NCBI RefSeq assembly: GCF_019059575.1
Contig: NW_024881839.1
Location: 280,501 to 344,500, forward strand
Origin: Amphibalanus amphitrite
Taxonomy: Eukaryota; Arthropoda; Thecostraca; Balanomorpha; Balanidae
DNA: 64,000 nt
Direction: 5' to 3'
The position numbers and the translations under genes were made by a program. Below are positions 9,152 to 21,200 of the stretch, piece after piece; the first letter of the stretch is position 1, and each line of letters starts with the position of its first letter. Below the pieces are notes generated by a model. The model ran no database searches. It saw nothing but the letters and a program-made list of their open reading frames with translations, and had not been told where the DNA came from.

Positions 9152-10938
9152 AGGGGCGCACGCCGCACCGACTACAAGGTCATTTTGCGGGGCTCTTAAC
9201 TTGCTTCCCGGTTGCAATGCCAGTAGGCATATCAGCGGCCAGCGACCTATTTCAAGGCCCCATCTGCCATTGTTTGCTTTAGATCGACGCACCCTGCCGC
9301 GCATATTCTGTCGAATTGTTAGGGTCTCCAAAGCTAGAGCGGGGAAGCAAGAGTGCCTCAACCAGCACGACTGAGGAACACCTGACACCTTTACAGTTTT
9401 ACCTCGTTGGCAGTAGTTACTTCGAATCGTTTGAAGCTGCGGAATTGAGTGCCTCTCCAAGGAGCCAATTAGACCGTCAGACTCTCCTACTTCCTTTGTC
9501 CGTAACTGGACAGCGTTAAGAGGCACTGGTTAGCGATAGATGAACCGGTGAAGGATCACTTTGGCAGGCATTTCGATCCTCAGATCTAAAAGCATTTTCA
9601 GCACTTGAAACGCGGCTATCCAAAAGCGTGAAAAGATGACTTTCGTTGGATCGTGGTTTGCCATAAAACTCGATTCAGCCGTTCGGATGGGCCTATGGGT
9701 AGGCACCACAGAGGTGCCGAACTAGTCTATCCACTTCTCGGCTCGCGGGTACTTCACTTCTCGTACTGGGACACTGGACGTGGACACAGTACATACCTAC
9801 CTAACCAGTCGCGATATTCTTCTCCAGTTTCCAGGCGATATAATGCCGGGCTAAGTCCATAATGTTGCTCCTATGATCCCAACGCCATTTCAGTCATACG
9901 AGTACATGTCAAACTTCGGTAGTTACCGCCAGACAGAGCAAAATTACTGGGCTGAGCTTCACTCACAGTCCTGCGGCAGTCTCCATGCACTGCCTACCTC
10001 GCGGTTTAGCGCCCTCGACAACCAGAGCAAGCTAGTAACGAAAATGTACGGTTTATAGGTTTCATCATCAGATGGATATTTGAGCCGTTAATGGACGGTA
10101 GGGGACTGTCAGGGCTGCGGTCCATTACGAAGGAGGGCTTGCAGCATGTGTCAGTGGAAAAAAAGCCGCGATCTGATTTACCGGATGATCGCCTACGTTC
10201 GATATCAATAACATCTAACTTACTATTCAAACAGAATCCGTCTGTGAGTCTGTGAGTCTGTGTGTCCGCACATCGTGTAGTGGGTTCAATTAACCCCGCC
10301 CACAGGGCAGACGGTATGTCGTAGGAAGTTGAAAGTTGCACACCTTATAGGTGACAGAGCGGGTCAGCGCCTTTTCTAGGTTTCGGCTCGCTGGGGTGCA
10401 CGGTTCGCGCGTGGGGCGCGCTGGAAGAACGCCAATGAAATTTTGATCGGTTCGTAGATCTTCATTGAGAGCCGGGGTCGACAAACTTTGTGGACTAAAT
10501 GCATGCCGATCGGTGGCGGGTGCCTCGCATTGGCGGATGGGCAAGTTTTTAATTTGAATGAAAAGTGGCGAGATAATGTATAGATTATAAAAATGCACCG
10601 TGAAAGGTGACCAAGTATAAAAATGCACCGTGTTTGCCGCAATGCGTCACATTGGTGACAACTGGCGTCATTTTTGCCGCAAATCGCACAGTTTTGTCAA
10701 ATATGGTCCGATAAGGGTACAATTTGTTGCCAGGATACATGCTCAGCCAACAGGTTCAGATGCGCCGCGTTTGTCGCAATGCGCCACATATGCCACAAAG
10801 CGCCATTTCCGACAAATACGATTAAGCGTAATGGAATGGCACGAATAGGGGCAGGGCTGGGAACACTTTAAGTCTGATATTTAAGTACTGATTGGATCCA
10901 ATTATTCTGTGACCTGACATGACCCGGCGGTGTTGGTA
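9152..10938. other. no gene recognised
   Basis: Nothing coding is supported. A 'TATAAAAATGCACCGTG'-like word is duplicated near 10586 and 10616. Confidence 0.3.
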
Positions 10939-11268
10939 GGGGGGTAGGGGTAGGGGTAGGGGTAGGGGTAGGGGTAGGGGTAGGGGTAGGGGTAGTGGTA
11001 GGGGTAGTGGTACGAGTAGTAGTAGGGGTAGGGGTAGGGGTAGTAGTAGGGGTAGTGGTAGGGTAGTGGTAGGGGTAGTGGTAGGGGTAGTGGTAGGGTT
11101 AGGAGTATGGGTAGTAGTAGTGGTAGTGGTAGGGGTAGTGGTAGTGGTAGTGGTAGATGTAGTGGTAGGGGTAGGGGTAGGGGTAGTAGTAGGAGTAGTG
11201 GTAGGGGTAGTGGTAGGGGTAGTGGTAGAGGTAGGAGTAGTGGTAGGGGTAGGGGTAGGGGTAGTGGT
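10939..11268 (+). repeat. G-rich (GGGGTA/GGTAGT)n minisatellite
   Basis: About 330 bp built from GGGGTA and GGTAGT hexamers, strongly G-rich on the + strand and starting with an uninterrupted GGGGTA run. It has runs of four G spaced by two bases, so G-quadruplex formation is possible. The unit differs from the TTAGG and TTAGGG telomere repeats. Confidence 0.9.
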
Positions 11269-12395
11269 GGAGGCAAAAGTAGAACAGTGGCCCGGGCTGA
11301 TCCGATCGGACGAGAGGCGACCTATGTGACCTGGCCTGACCTAAAGTGACCGGGGCTGACCCCTTTGGCCCATCTTGACCCCGTATCAGCGAAATTTCAT
11401 CCAACAAAGCCCCCAGAACAGCTCTTTTTTTCTCTTCACATTTCCGTCCATATCTATGCTTCTAGCCAACATATCGATTTGAAACGAACACCATTCGAAA
11501 GCAAATTGGCTGGTGCCGCAATTTTTTCCTACCACGCAGCAAAGCAAGTGGCGCAGCCGCTTGTCTATATTACTATTTGTGGTGACGTAGTTTCTGTCTA
11601 TTACGAAGGTCGCGACATGGTGCTACGTAGCGCGGGTTACAGGTCACACCGTTGCACCTACCGCGCTGAAGTTTGCGCAACTCATAGAACAAGGATGGAC
11701 AACGTGCCTTTGATGGGTCTCAGCTCGATCGGATCGATAGCGAGCGCGTGGCGCGTGCCCAAAAAGTGCAAATTCGCGTCATAGACTTTACATGTATTAA
11801 TCGGCTGGCAAAAACGGGCGAAAACAGCCAAATTTGCCCGACACGGGTCCGGTCCCGGTGCAATATCTCGGTAACCGTGGGCCCGACCGGTACGGGGAAA
11901 ACAGCATCGTGTAGAGAATCGAACGGGCTATCGAATGGTGTGCGGTGCAGGGGTTGGCACGCGCCACGTGCACCGGGGAGGACACTTTCTTTTGAAAAAA
12001 TGGACGTTTTGGACGGATTTTGGAATTTATATTAATTTTAGGTGATCGTCAGACGGAATGAGTTGAAACAGCGCCTATTAGCAATAAAAATGTACCGTCT
12101 CTCATGGAAAAATTGTGAAAAGCTAATTGATCAAAAACAATGTGGAAAAAATCGCTGAATTAAATGGTATTTGTCCAAAATGTGCCACTAAATAATTACA
12201 CGGATTTTGCTGCTTAACCTAATACGTTTGACAATTGAAAATGCCATCATTGGAAAGAACATTCAATTCTCTCCAAGATCCAATCATCACGTTTGCATGA
12301 CAAGCAACAGTATTCTTAAAAATATAAATGTTTCAAACCTCTGCAAAATGATTTTTAGTGAAAATTATCTACGCCTTTAATTTGTCATAAAACCA
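11269..12395. other. no gene recognised
   Basis: Starts with several gtgacc/tgacct words (11318-11360). Otherwise nothing I can assign. Confidence 0.3.
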
Positions 12396-13085
12396 GTATA
12401 ACGCCTTTTGGGGCGACTAACGGAGCGAGCGAGAGGGTGGGCCTTGCACGTGCGAATTTTCAAGGGGGTACCTCCAACTGACTTGTGCACGGCACCCTAC
12501 TAACCGGTCTCTAGCGATGTGCCAAATTTGAGCACAATCGGCCCAGCCGTTCTCGAGATCTGGGAGCGGCACCCTGCACGTGCGCACGTGCAAAATGGGT
12601 CCCAACTGACTTGTACACGGCACCCTACTAACTGGTCCCTAACCGTGTGCCAAATTTGAGCGCAATCGGTCCAGCCGTTCTCGAGATCTGGAAACGACCC
12701 CTGCACGTGCGCACGTGCAGCAGCACCCCAACTATGGCACATGGATATGCAGTGCCTAGTGGGTGCCTACCTACATGCCAACTTTCAGCGCAATCGGCCG
12801 AGTAGTTACCGAGATATTGCAACAATTACAAAACTGACACCTCTTCGTTTTGCACGTGGCACGTGCATAAGGGGTCACCCACATGCATCGGGAATAGTCC
12901 AATACTTGGTAGAAGGAATGAAGCTACCCTACAAAAATTACCGCGTGTAAATCGGTCAAGTGGTTGCTGAGATATAAGCCTCGCAAAAGCGTCCGCACGG
13001 CCGGCCGGCCGGCCGGCCGCTCATACTCAGAAATTTCCGTTAATCTAAGGAAAGACTACGCTCGCTTCGCTCGCTCCGTAATAAA
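12396..13085 (+). repeat. modular CACGTG dispersed repeat, copy 1
   Basis: Four consecutive modules of about 125-165 bp, each starting with CACGTGC(GCACGTG)-type palindromes (about 12449, 12576, 12703, 12852). Each contains a conserved core resembling CAAATTTGAGCGCAATCGG, then CC.GCCGTTCTCGAGAT or a variant. The ends carry complementary low-complexity sequence (GGAGCGAGCGAG on the left, CTCGCTTCGCTCGCTCC on the right). A related copy lies at 27494-28362. No coding frame. Confidence 0.75.
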
Positions 13086-13903
<818 letters not shown>

Positions 13904-14652
13904 CCCCCTCTCTCCGCTATATCATCACACGCCACAAGCGTCACCGGTCTCCAATATATGCGGCGCTGGCGATAATAACATCATATCATGTCAGCGAACA
14001 CGTTGATCGGCACACAAACGGAGCCCCGGTGCCGGCCGGTGGCCACACGGTCAGCCAGATTGTGTAGAGCCATGAACAAAATCAGAGTCCGGTGGTCGGC
14101 CCGCCTTAACGAGATGATATTTCCGTGGGAGTTGTGGTCCGCAGTGGTATAATTCGAGTCCGTGCTAGATGATAAGCTATGATGATTTCGGATATTTTTA
14201 ATTTCAACCAGAACGTGGCGGAAATGATAAAATAAGATCCACTATCCAACGCCAAAAGAAGAACAAATCGAATCGGATAGTTATTATTTGTAACGATAAA
14301 TCAATACACCATTTCAACCAAGGCACAGTAAAAGTCGTTCACTTGACGCTGCTCCTGAAACACTGACTTAATCGCCTTAGCAAGAGCCGTTCATAAGGAT
14401 ACAAAGGGAGTGGGACAGGACCATAATAACAGGCCACGGCTTTTCTCGGAACATACATTCGAACAACATCTATCCCCTGAATTACGTGATATGAACCAAA
14501 ATGCTGATCACCATCATTCTAAGGACTTTTCTCACACCACAACATAAACATAATGCTCACGGATATACGCATTGCACATCGCACACGTCCCGTACGAATC
14601 GTTCGCTCTACTCCCTCCCTTTCTCTCCTCTCTCGCTCTTTCTCGCTCTCTA

Positions 14653-15231
14653 TCACACCTTCCTCGCCTTCACTTTCACAGTCACGGGCCGGACGATGAC
14701 GCCGATGCCGTCACCGGCCGCCGCGCCGCCCGACTCCCGGCGCGCGGCCCCGGCCCCAGCACGAGCCTGGTACTTGGCCCACAGCTTCTTCCCCATCTCC
14801 AGACACTTGCGCTGGTTGACGGCCAGCAGGACGGCCAGCAGCGTGAGCGGCAGGCCGAGCACGGGCCCGGCGCCCAGCTCGGCGTCCACGGGTCGCCGCT
14901 CGGCAGAGAACTGCAGCTCGATGTGTCGCGCGGCCGCGTCCGCCGTGAAGGCCACCTCGGCGGAGCGCACTGTGTGAGTCGCCGCGCTCAGCGAGCTCTC
15001 TAGTCGCGCCACGTACTGGCGGCCGTCGCGGGCCAGCGGCGCCGGCAGCACGACCAGCGGCGAGCCGGCCACCGGCTGGGAGATCAGCGGCGCCTCGGAG
15101 CCGGCCGCGCTCACCACCAGCCGCAGAGAGGAGAGGTGCTGCGGAGCGGACACCACGCGTACCGTGACGTCCATCTCGCCCAGACGACGGAACGCCACCA
15201 GACGGAACCCGGATACGTCACCGTCCGCCAC
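14653..15231 (-). CDS. NOMO: NOMO exon 18 (residues 996-1187, stop)
   Basis: The acceptor is CCGTGTGCAG and the exon is phase 0 in. It encodes the last beta-sandwich unit (VADGDVSGFRLVAFRR..., ending ARHIELQFS), then the membrane helix GPVLGLPLTLLAVLLAV and a basic, Ala/Gly-rich cytosolic tail ending KVKARKV. GC content is markedly higher than in exons 1-3. Confidence 0.95.
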   Translation of the reverse strand: MADGDVSGFRLVAFRRLGEMDVTVRVVSAPQHLSSLRLVVSAAGSEAPLISQPVAGSPLVVLPAPLARDGRQYVARLESSLSAATHTVRSAEVAFTADAAARHIELQFSAERRPVDAELGAGPVLGLPLTLLAVLLAVNQRKCLEMGKKLWAKYQARAGAGAARRESGGAAAGDGIGVIVRPVTVKVKARKV

Positions 15232-18200
15232 CTGCACACGGAGACACCGCGGTTAGAGAGTCGGGTCATGTGGTCAGGTCACGGGATCAGGTTACCAGGT
15301 CAGGTCACGAGTCATTAGAGGGAAAACAAAACATCTCGGTCAGATTGCAGAATTGGGGAAAGTGATGTCAGGCTATTTAGACCACGTCTTGTAGAGTAAT
15401 ACAGAGTATAAGAAAAAAAAACAATTTCAGTGAGGAATATCGGCGCACACCTACAGAGAATATGACTATTGTGCAGAGGACCCCAGCATTCACAGAACGA
15501 AGCCCACAGGCCAGTGCAAATATCGCCCAACCGCAAGAGTCCACGGCCACAATGGTAAATCACACACAACATCTCGAGTGCCCAGCATCGCACATTGAAC
15601 CCTGTTTGAGTCTGCCGGCGGGGCCATTATATCGCTGCAAAGACCAGTTACGGGCAATGATGACCGGGCAATGGCGGTGACCACGCGGCAGCTCAGATGG
15701 ACCTCACCACCCCTCCAACCGGTGTGGCCTCACGATAGTCTAACATACAGCGGAAACAACCACACAAACATCGACAGACTCCGAGCACGCGTACACAACA
15801 CGGACAGATTCACATCTGCAAAGATGAGTGCAATGTTTGTTTGTTTTGTTGGGTAAGGCCCTTTCGGTTGATGAGACTATTTCAGAGCCGGAATGATGAT
15901 AGGAATTAGGGTGAAGCATTGGTCTGGGCGAGCACTCTGGTGTATCGCCGGGGCTGAGCCCGTCCAGAGGACAGGCCGACCAGCCCCCCCCCCCCAAACA
16001 CTCACTGCACCCCGCTACGGGCGTGCTCTTACGGATATTCCCGCATGGGATAAATTCTCCCGTCCAGCCCAGAACAGGGGGTTGAGGTGTGGAAAAGAAC
16101 GGTTTGAAGGTCCTGAGGATGGAAATTACGGAACGGAATCGATGAGTGCATGCAACTTAGTCACTGATATATTCGTGTGAACAGGACAAGACCGAACTTA
16201 CCCGAACCGTCTGCGAGTCTGGAATACCGCGGGAGAACTGCGTGTTTGTGTCCGTACCAGTCTTCATTCGGACCGTGTATTCACACTGCAACGGTAAAAA
16301 CGGGCAGAATATGCATCACAAGAGTGCTAAATTACATAAATACGCGGAGGTATGGTAATGGGCGGTGAAAAAAAAAACGAATTGATATTGAGCGCGCTTC
16401 CTCCCTCCAAGTTCAGTGTTGACGTGTGCTGGGCTTTATGCCCAACCAGGAAACCAGCAAGCTAGTTACTTTAAACTTTCTGTGACCGATAGATTAGTTA
16501 AATCGACGGCGAATCTCCCGGTCCATTGGACGGCCGATCGTGTTGAAACGACGAACCCTTTTGAAACGAACCCATCTCCACTATTCAGCAGTGGCTTGCG
16601 GAATCAGACTCCAGCCGGTAGCGTTTAGCGAGAAAGCACGATAATTACTAATTCAAGGTTCTGAATGAGACCGCGTTCACAGAGTTTAACTCTGAATCAG
16701 TTGGTAGCACGGTGTCAATTAGTTGGAAGCGCAGGTTTCGTGAGCAAGTGGCTCTTCAGTGAAACACCAGGATGCCACGAGGCAACGCAGATGCATCCCT
16801 TACAGAGAATCCAGGAAATACTGTCGCAGCACATTACCTCGTTATTATTATGTTTCATCATTATCTGAACGAACCAATCGTCCTCACCCCAATGAAGGCG
16901 CAAAGACAAGCAACTGGCAAAATATGTAGAAACTGATTCCAAATGCTAGAATTCGCAGCAATACTCATTTCCAAAACAACATATAAAAACAAAGAACGTT
17001 TTAGATTCGCTATGATATTCATGCCTGAGAGCGTTCACTAAACACAGCTGAAAATATGCACCCAGGGGGAGGACGAAACCTTTCCTTTCTTGAGTACGCG
17101 TTGCCTCTCAAATAGCCACAGCGACAAAATCTAGAAAAAGTGGTATCTCCCTGACGCATTAAGTCCTTTTTTCAGCCCCGCCCGTCGCTCACCTGGGGCC
17201 GGAGTCCGCGGATGCGGAGCGCGCCGGTCGGCTCGCTGGTGGCCTCCTCCTGATGGTGGTCACACTGGGGACCAGCCACCGCCTCCACCACCACACCGGG
17301 CTCCGGATCACCGGTCAGTGTGGTGACACGGCCCACCAGGCTGTAAGCCACGCGCCGGCCACTGAGGGAGGGGGCGGGGGAGGTCAGTGACCCGACCCAA
17401 CAGGCTGTAGGCTACCCGGCGGCCACTGTAGGAGAGGGGGAGGGGTCAGTGAGTAGTGACCTCACCGGTCAGCGTGGTGACCCGGCCCACCAGGCTGTAG
17501 GCCACGCGCCGGCCACTGCGGGGAGGGGGTGGAAGGTCAGGGACCTGACCCAACACTGGCTGTAGGCCCCTCTATGGCCACTGGGGGAGGAGGGATATGG
17601 GCCAGTCTGGACTACAGGCCACTCAGTTGGGGGAGGGGGGGAGGGGGAGGTTAGCAATCCTTCACACCAGCCGAGGCCATCCACCAGCCACTGGAGATAG
17701 AGTTCAGTGACAGTAGTCCCCATACACCAGACTGCAGGTCAGTCTCCGCCCATGACTACCGCCATAATGCCACTCTCCTTTCAGCTCATCCCGCATCCAG
17801 CACGTCACCGCCGCCGAAGACGGCCACCTCCCGTGACTGATGGGCCGTACCCTCTGCCAAATGCACCCCAAATCAGCCCGCGGACGTAACGTATCGCCTC
17901 GCCGGTCTGCGGGGGTCTCCCGTCAGGGTCTCATATTGAGCTGGGCGGCGGCAGTGATCGGCCCAGAGGAGGTGCAGGGATCAATTACAAGTTACAACAC
18001 ATCTCGGTCCGCAGTAGCGGCGGCTACACCCAGAATAGAGGCCGCCGGGTCAACGGGACGAGACGGCCCGCAGTGCTGTATATTTGGATGGTGAGGGTAT
18101 AGCTTATAGAATTACTCGCGGTCGAGACGGAACAGTCCCCTGTCGGCTTCTACCGTCTACGGCACACGACTTATGGTGACCTGGGTTGTAGCGTGGTGGG

Positions 18201-21200
18201 GTTTAGGGACGTGCCAACAGCGGAATCATTGTGCAGATACAGAAGCGGAGAAGTGCATTTGGTAAATTACACAATACACCGACGTCAACACAGAACAGAA
18301 TTATTTAGGCTGTCGAACGTATTTACCGAGAAGTAAGGGACGACGCATGGCGCGTATTTCCATCCATAGCCATGAGTTGGATATTGCCCATACACTGCCC
18401 GCCGGTTACCCCAATATTAAACTGGACAGCTTAGGACAGACGGCGCCTGCGGTCTCGGAAACCGACGAGTGGGCGATCGCGCTGTACTGTGCGGGGTTTC
18501 CATGTCAGAGACTGTCCCAGCGGCCCGCAGAGATTCGGTAAATCCGGCGGATCTAGCAGAGCCCACGAGTTAATACAAAGCCTGTCCTAGAGCCGGCAGA
18601 TATTTCAGTACAGCCCCATGCTATATGTGGACAAACGCACAAGCATTGATCCGTTCTATTAGTAAAGCCATCGACTCTTCAAGATACGGCTAAGGCATCT
18701 GCGTCATAACTTGTACAACTGACCTATCGGCTGGTCCGGAATCCAGCTTAGACCCGGCGCTGACCCCGACTGGGACACTCACCTGACGGTGACCTCTAGC
18801 GTAGCTCCCTCGGCAATCTCGGCCATCTTGGAGGCGGGCGTGAACTCGTACTCCTTCATCATGGGCCGGATGAAGTACTGTCCGGGGCTGAGCGACAGGA
18901 ACACCTGACGGCCGTCCTCGTCTGCGGCAACACCATCAGAGTGACGTCAGCGGTGTGTGACGTCAGAGGCGTGAATGACGTCACCAGAGGATAGACGTGG
19001 GAGTGTAGACAGTAAGTTAATTAACCTCGCCATGTGCTGACAGCGGGCAGACAGCTGGCGCTGGCTCATGATACGATAAAACACAAACAAATACATGTGT
19101 ACGACAAACGTGAGCCCATGCTCAGAAAAGATCAGCGCCCTTCCAGGAGCACGAAAGCATAAACCTTTGTACAACAAACGCCTCGCGGAGACCATAGTAA
19201 CTACCAGCAGCCACAATGCTTGGTAATACGCGTTATTCGGCAGGCTGACATTACGTACGTATAACACAATTAGCGGCGACCGATCAGCGGCCGCGCCGCG
19301 AACCCGGACGTCAACCGCCCAGGGATAGTCCAATAATCCCTAACCGGTGGTCATTCGACTAATGCATCTGTCGTCAGCCGAACGCCCGTCATTTTGTGCC
19401 GCTGCCGCGGCGGCTGTGTCTCAATATGAGCCGCAGCGCGGCGCTCGAGGGCGACGGCCGGCCAGTATGTACAGATCGGAGTGACTTCCGCCGATCAGTC
19501 TGGCTGATATTGACCATCAAAGCCGATATACCGGGCGGGCATATTCCAACATTAAAGTGGAGTTCAGTGGGCCGGTTAAATCATTCCAGCCGGCCTGAAG
19601 ACCTAACCATGGCATGACAGGACGGGACAGACTACCGGACATACAGTCCCATGACACAGCCCAGAGAGCGGCCCGCTCCGAAAACCGTGGCGTGACGTAC
19701 TAACACGGGACAGGACCATGTCATGCCAGGAAGGGCGGACGGACACATTCGTAAAGCCCACAGAGCCGCTCCCAGGACCATACTAGGACAGACAGACGGT
19801 CCGGTCCCAGCGCCCACTGACCTGTGAGGCTGTTCCTGCGATAGTCCTTCCCTCCAGAGACAGACAGCAGTACTCCGGGCAGCGGCCGACCGGCCTCGTC
19901 AGTCACCCGCAGCCGCAGCTCGGCCAGCTTCCGCGCCTCAAAGTGGCCCGCCTTGCCGTCAGTCTTGGTCAGCACGTAACCCTCCTTTTCGGCGTCGACC
20001 TCGTACTGGCGGTCCGGAACTAACGGACCGATCTGGGGGAGAGGGCGAGGGGGGAGGAGTCAGAGAGAGCCGACATTTTGACCCCGCTGCCGCCGAGTCC
20101 CGCCGCCCCCAGCGCATGTCAGCGGAATCATGAACAATGCAGAACGGTGAATGGTTCAGCCCGCTCGGCGATCGTTACATCTCACACCGACCGGCGCACG
20201 CGAAAACCGGCGGCGTCGACAGGCGGTGTTTGATTAATGAAGGCGCACTTTCGCGTGCCACGTCAGGCGCTGCTGTGGGGAGGCTGCAGGCGGCAGAACT
20301 CCGTTGGGACAGAATTAACCGGCCGACGGCGGGCGCTTAGCGTAAGGTAAGAGCGGAGGCTGGGGGGTGGGAGGGGATAGTGGGAGGCTGGGAGCGCGTG
20401 GTTACAGAATCTTAATAAAAGTAACCTAAGCAGTGAGCTGCAGGATGGAAAGGAGTTTGAGCAATGACGTGTAATTTGATTGTGAGAATATAAACTAAAA
20501 TACGTAACACAACATTTCACTGTCATTTTGAAGTGAATACTCATGCCAAACGCATCCTGATCTCTTGTCACGATCTGCGTTTTTATTTCAGCTGAATATC
20601 GCATTGTTAGTTTCACAACAACGTTCGAGAAGTGGCCTGAAGACTCTTTGGACCGTCTCCGTCCGTTGTAGCCGGTAATAATGGTGGTAGTCTGGCGACT
20701 CTCCTTCTGTCTCGGCCGGACAGCGAACACTCAAAATAATGGCACGCTGACGTCTCAGTTTTTCATTGTTATTATTACTTATTTCATTCTAATCAAGAAC
20801 ACCAAAAGATTCATCATAGGTGCGATAGCTCCACCAAAATGCCACTGTCACTATCGGATTCAAACCCCACAATTTACTATATCATCCAGGGACACCCCTC
20901 GCCCCCGAGTCACGCGCCCGACCGCGGACCGACCGGCCGCCCGCTGACCTGATAGAAGCCCTTGTCGTCGGTGATGGCGGTGACGGGCTCCATGTCGGCC
21001 GCAGATACGGTGATCCGGGCACCGGCCAGCGACGGCGAGATGCGACCTGACGGGGAGAGTACGGGGTTAGACGGGGTATAATTTACAGGATTACATACTG
21101 CACGACACAGGATTACATGGAAAGACTGTCAAAAAGCAAATACAATAAATAATTCAGCTATCGATCACGCACGAGTTTAGGTACGAAAGAAATCAGAAAC

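Noticed and set aside
10939..11268. Interstitial telomere repeat
   Set aside because: The unit is GGGGTA/GGTAGT, not TTAGG or TTAGGG.
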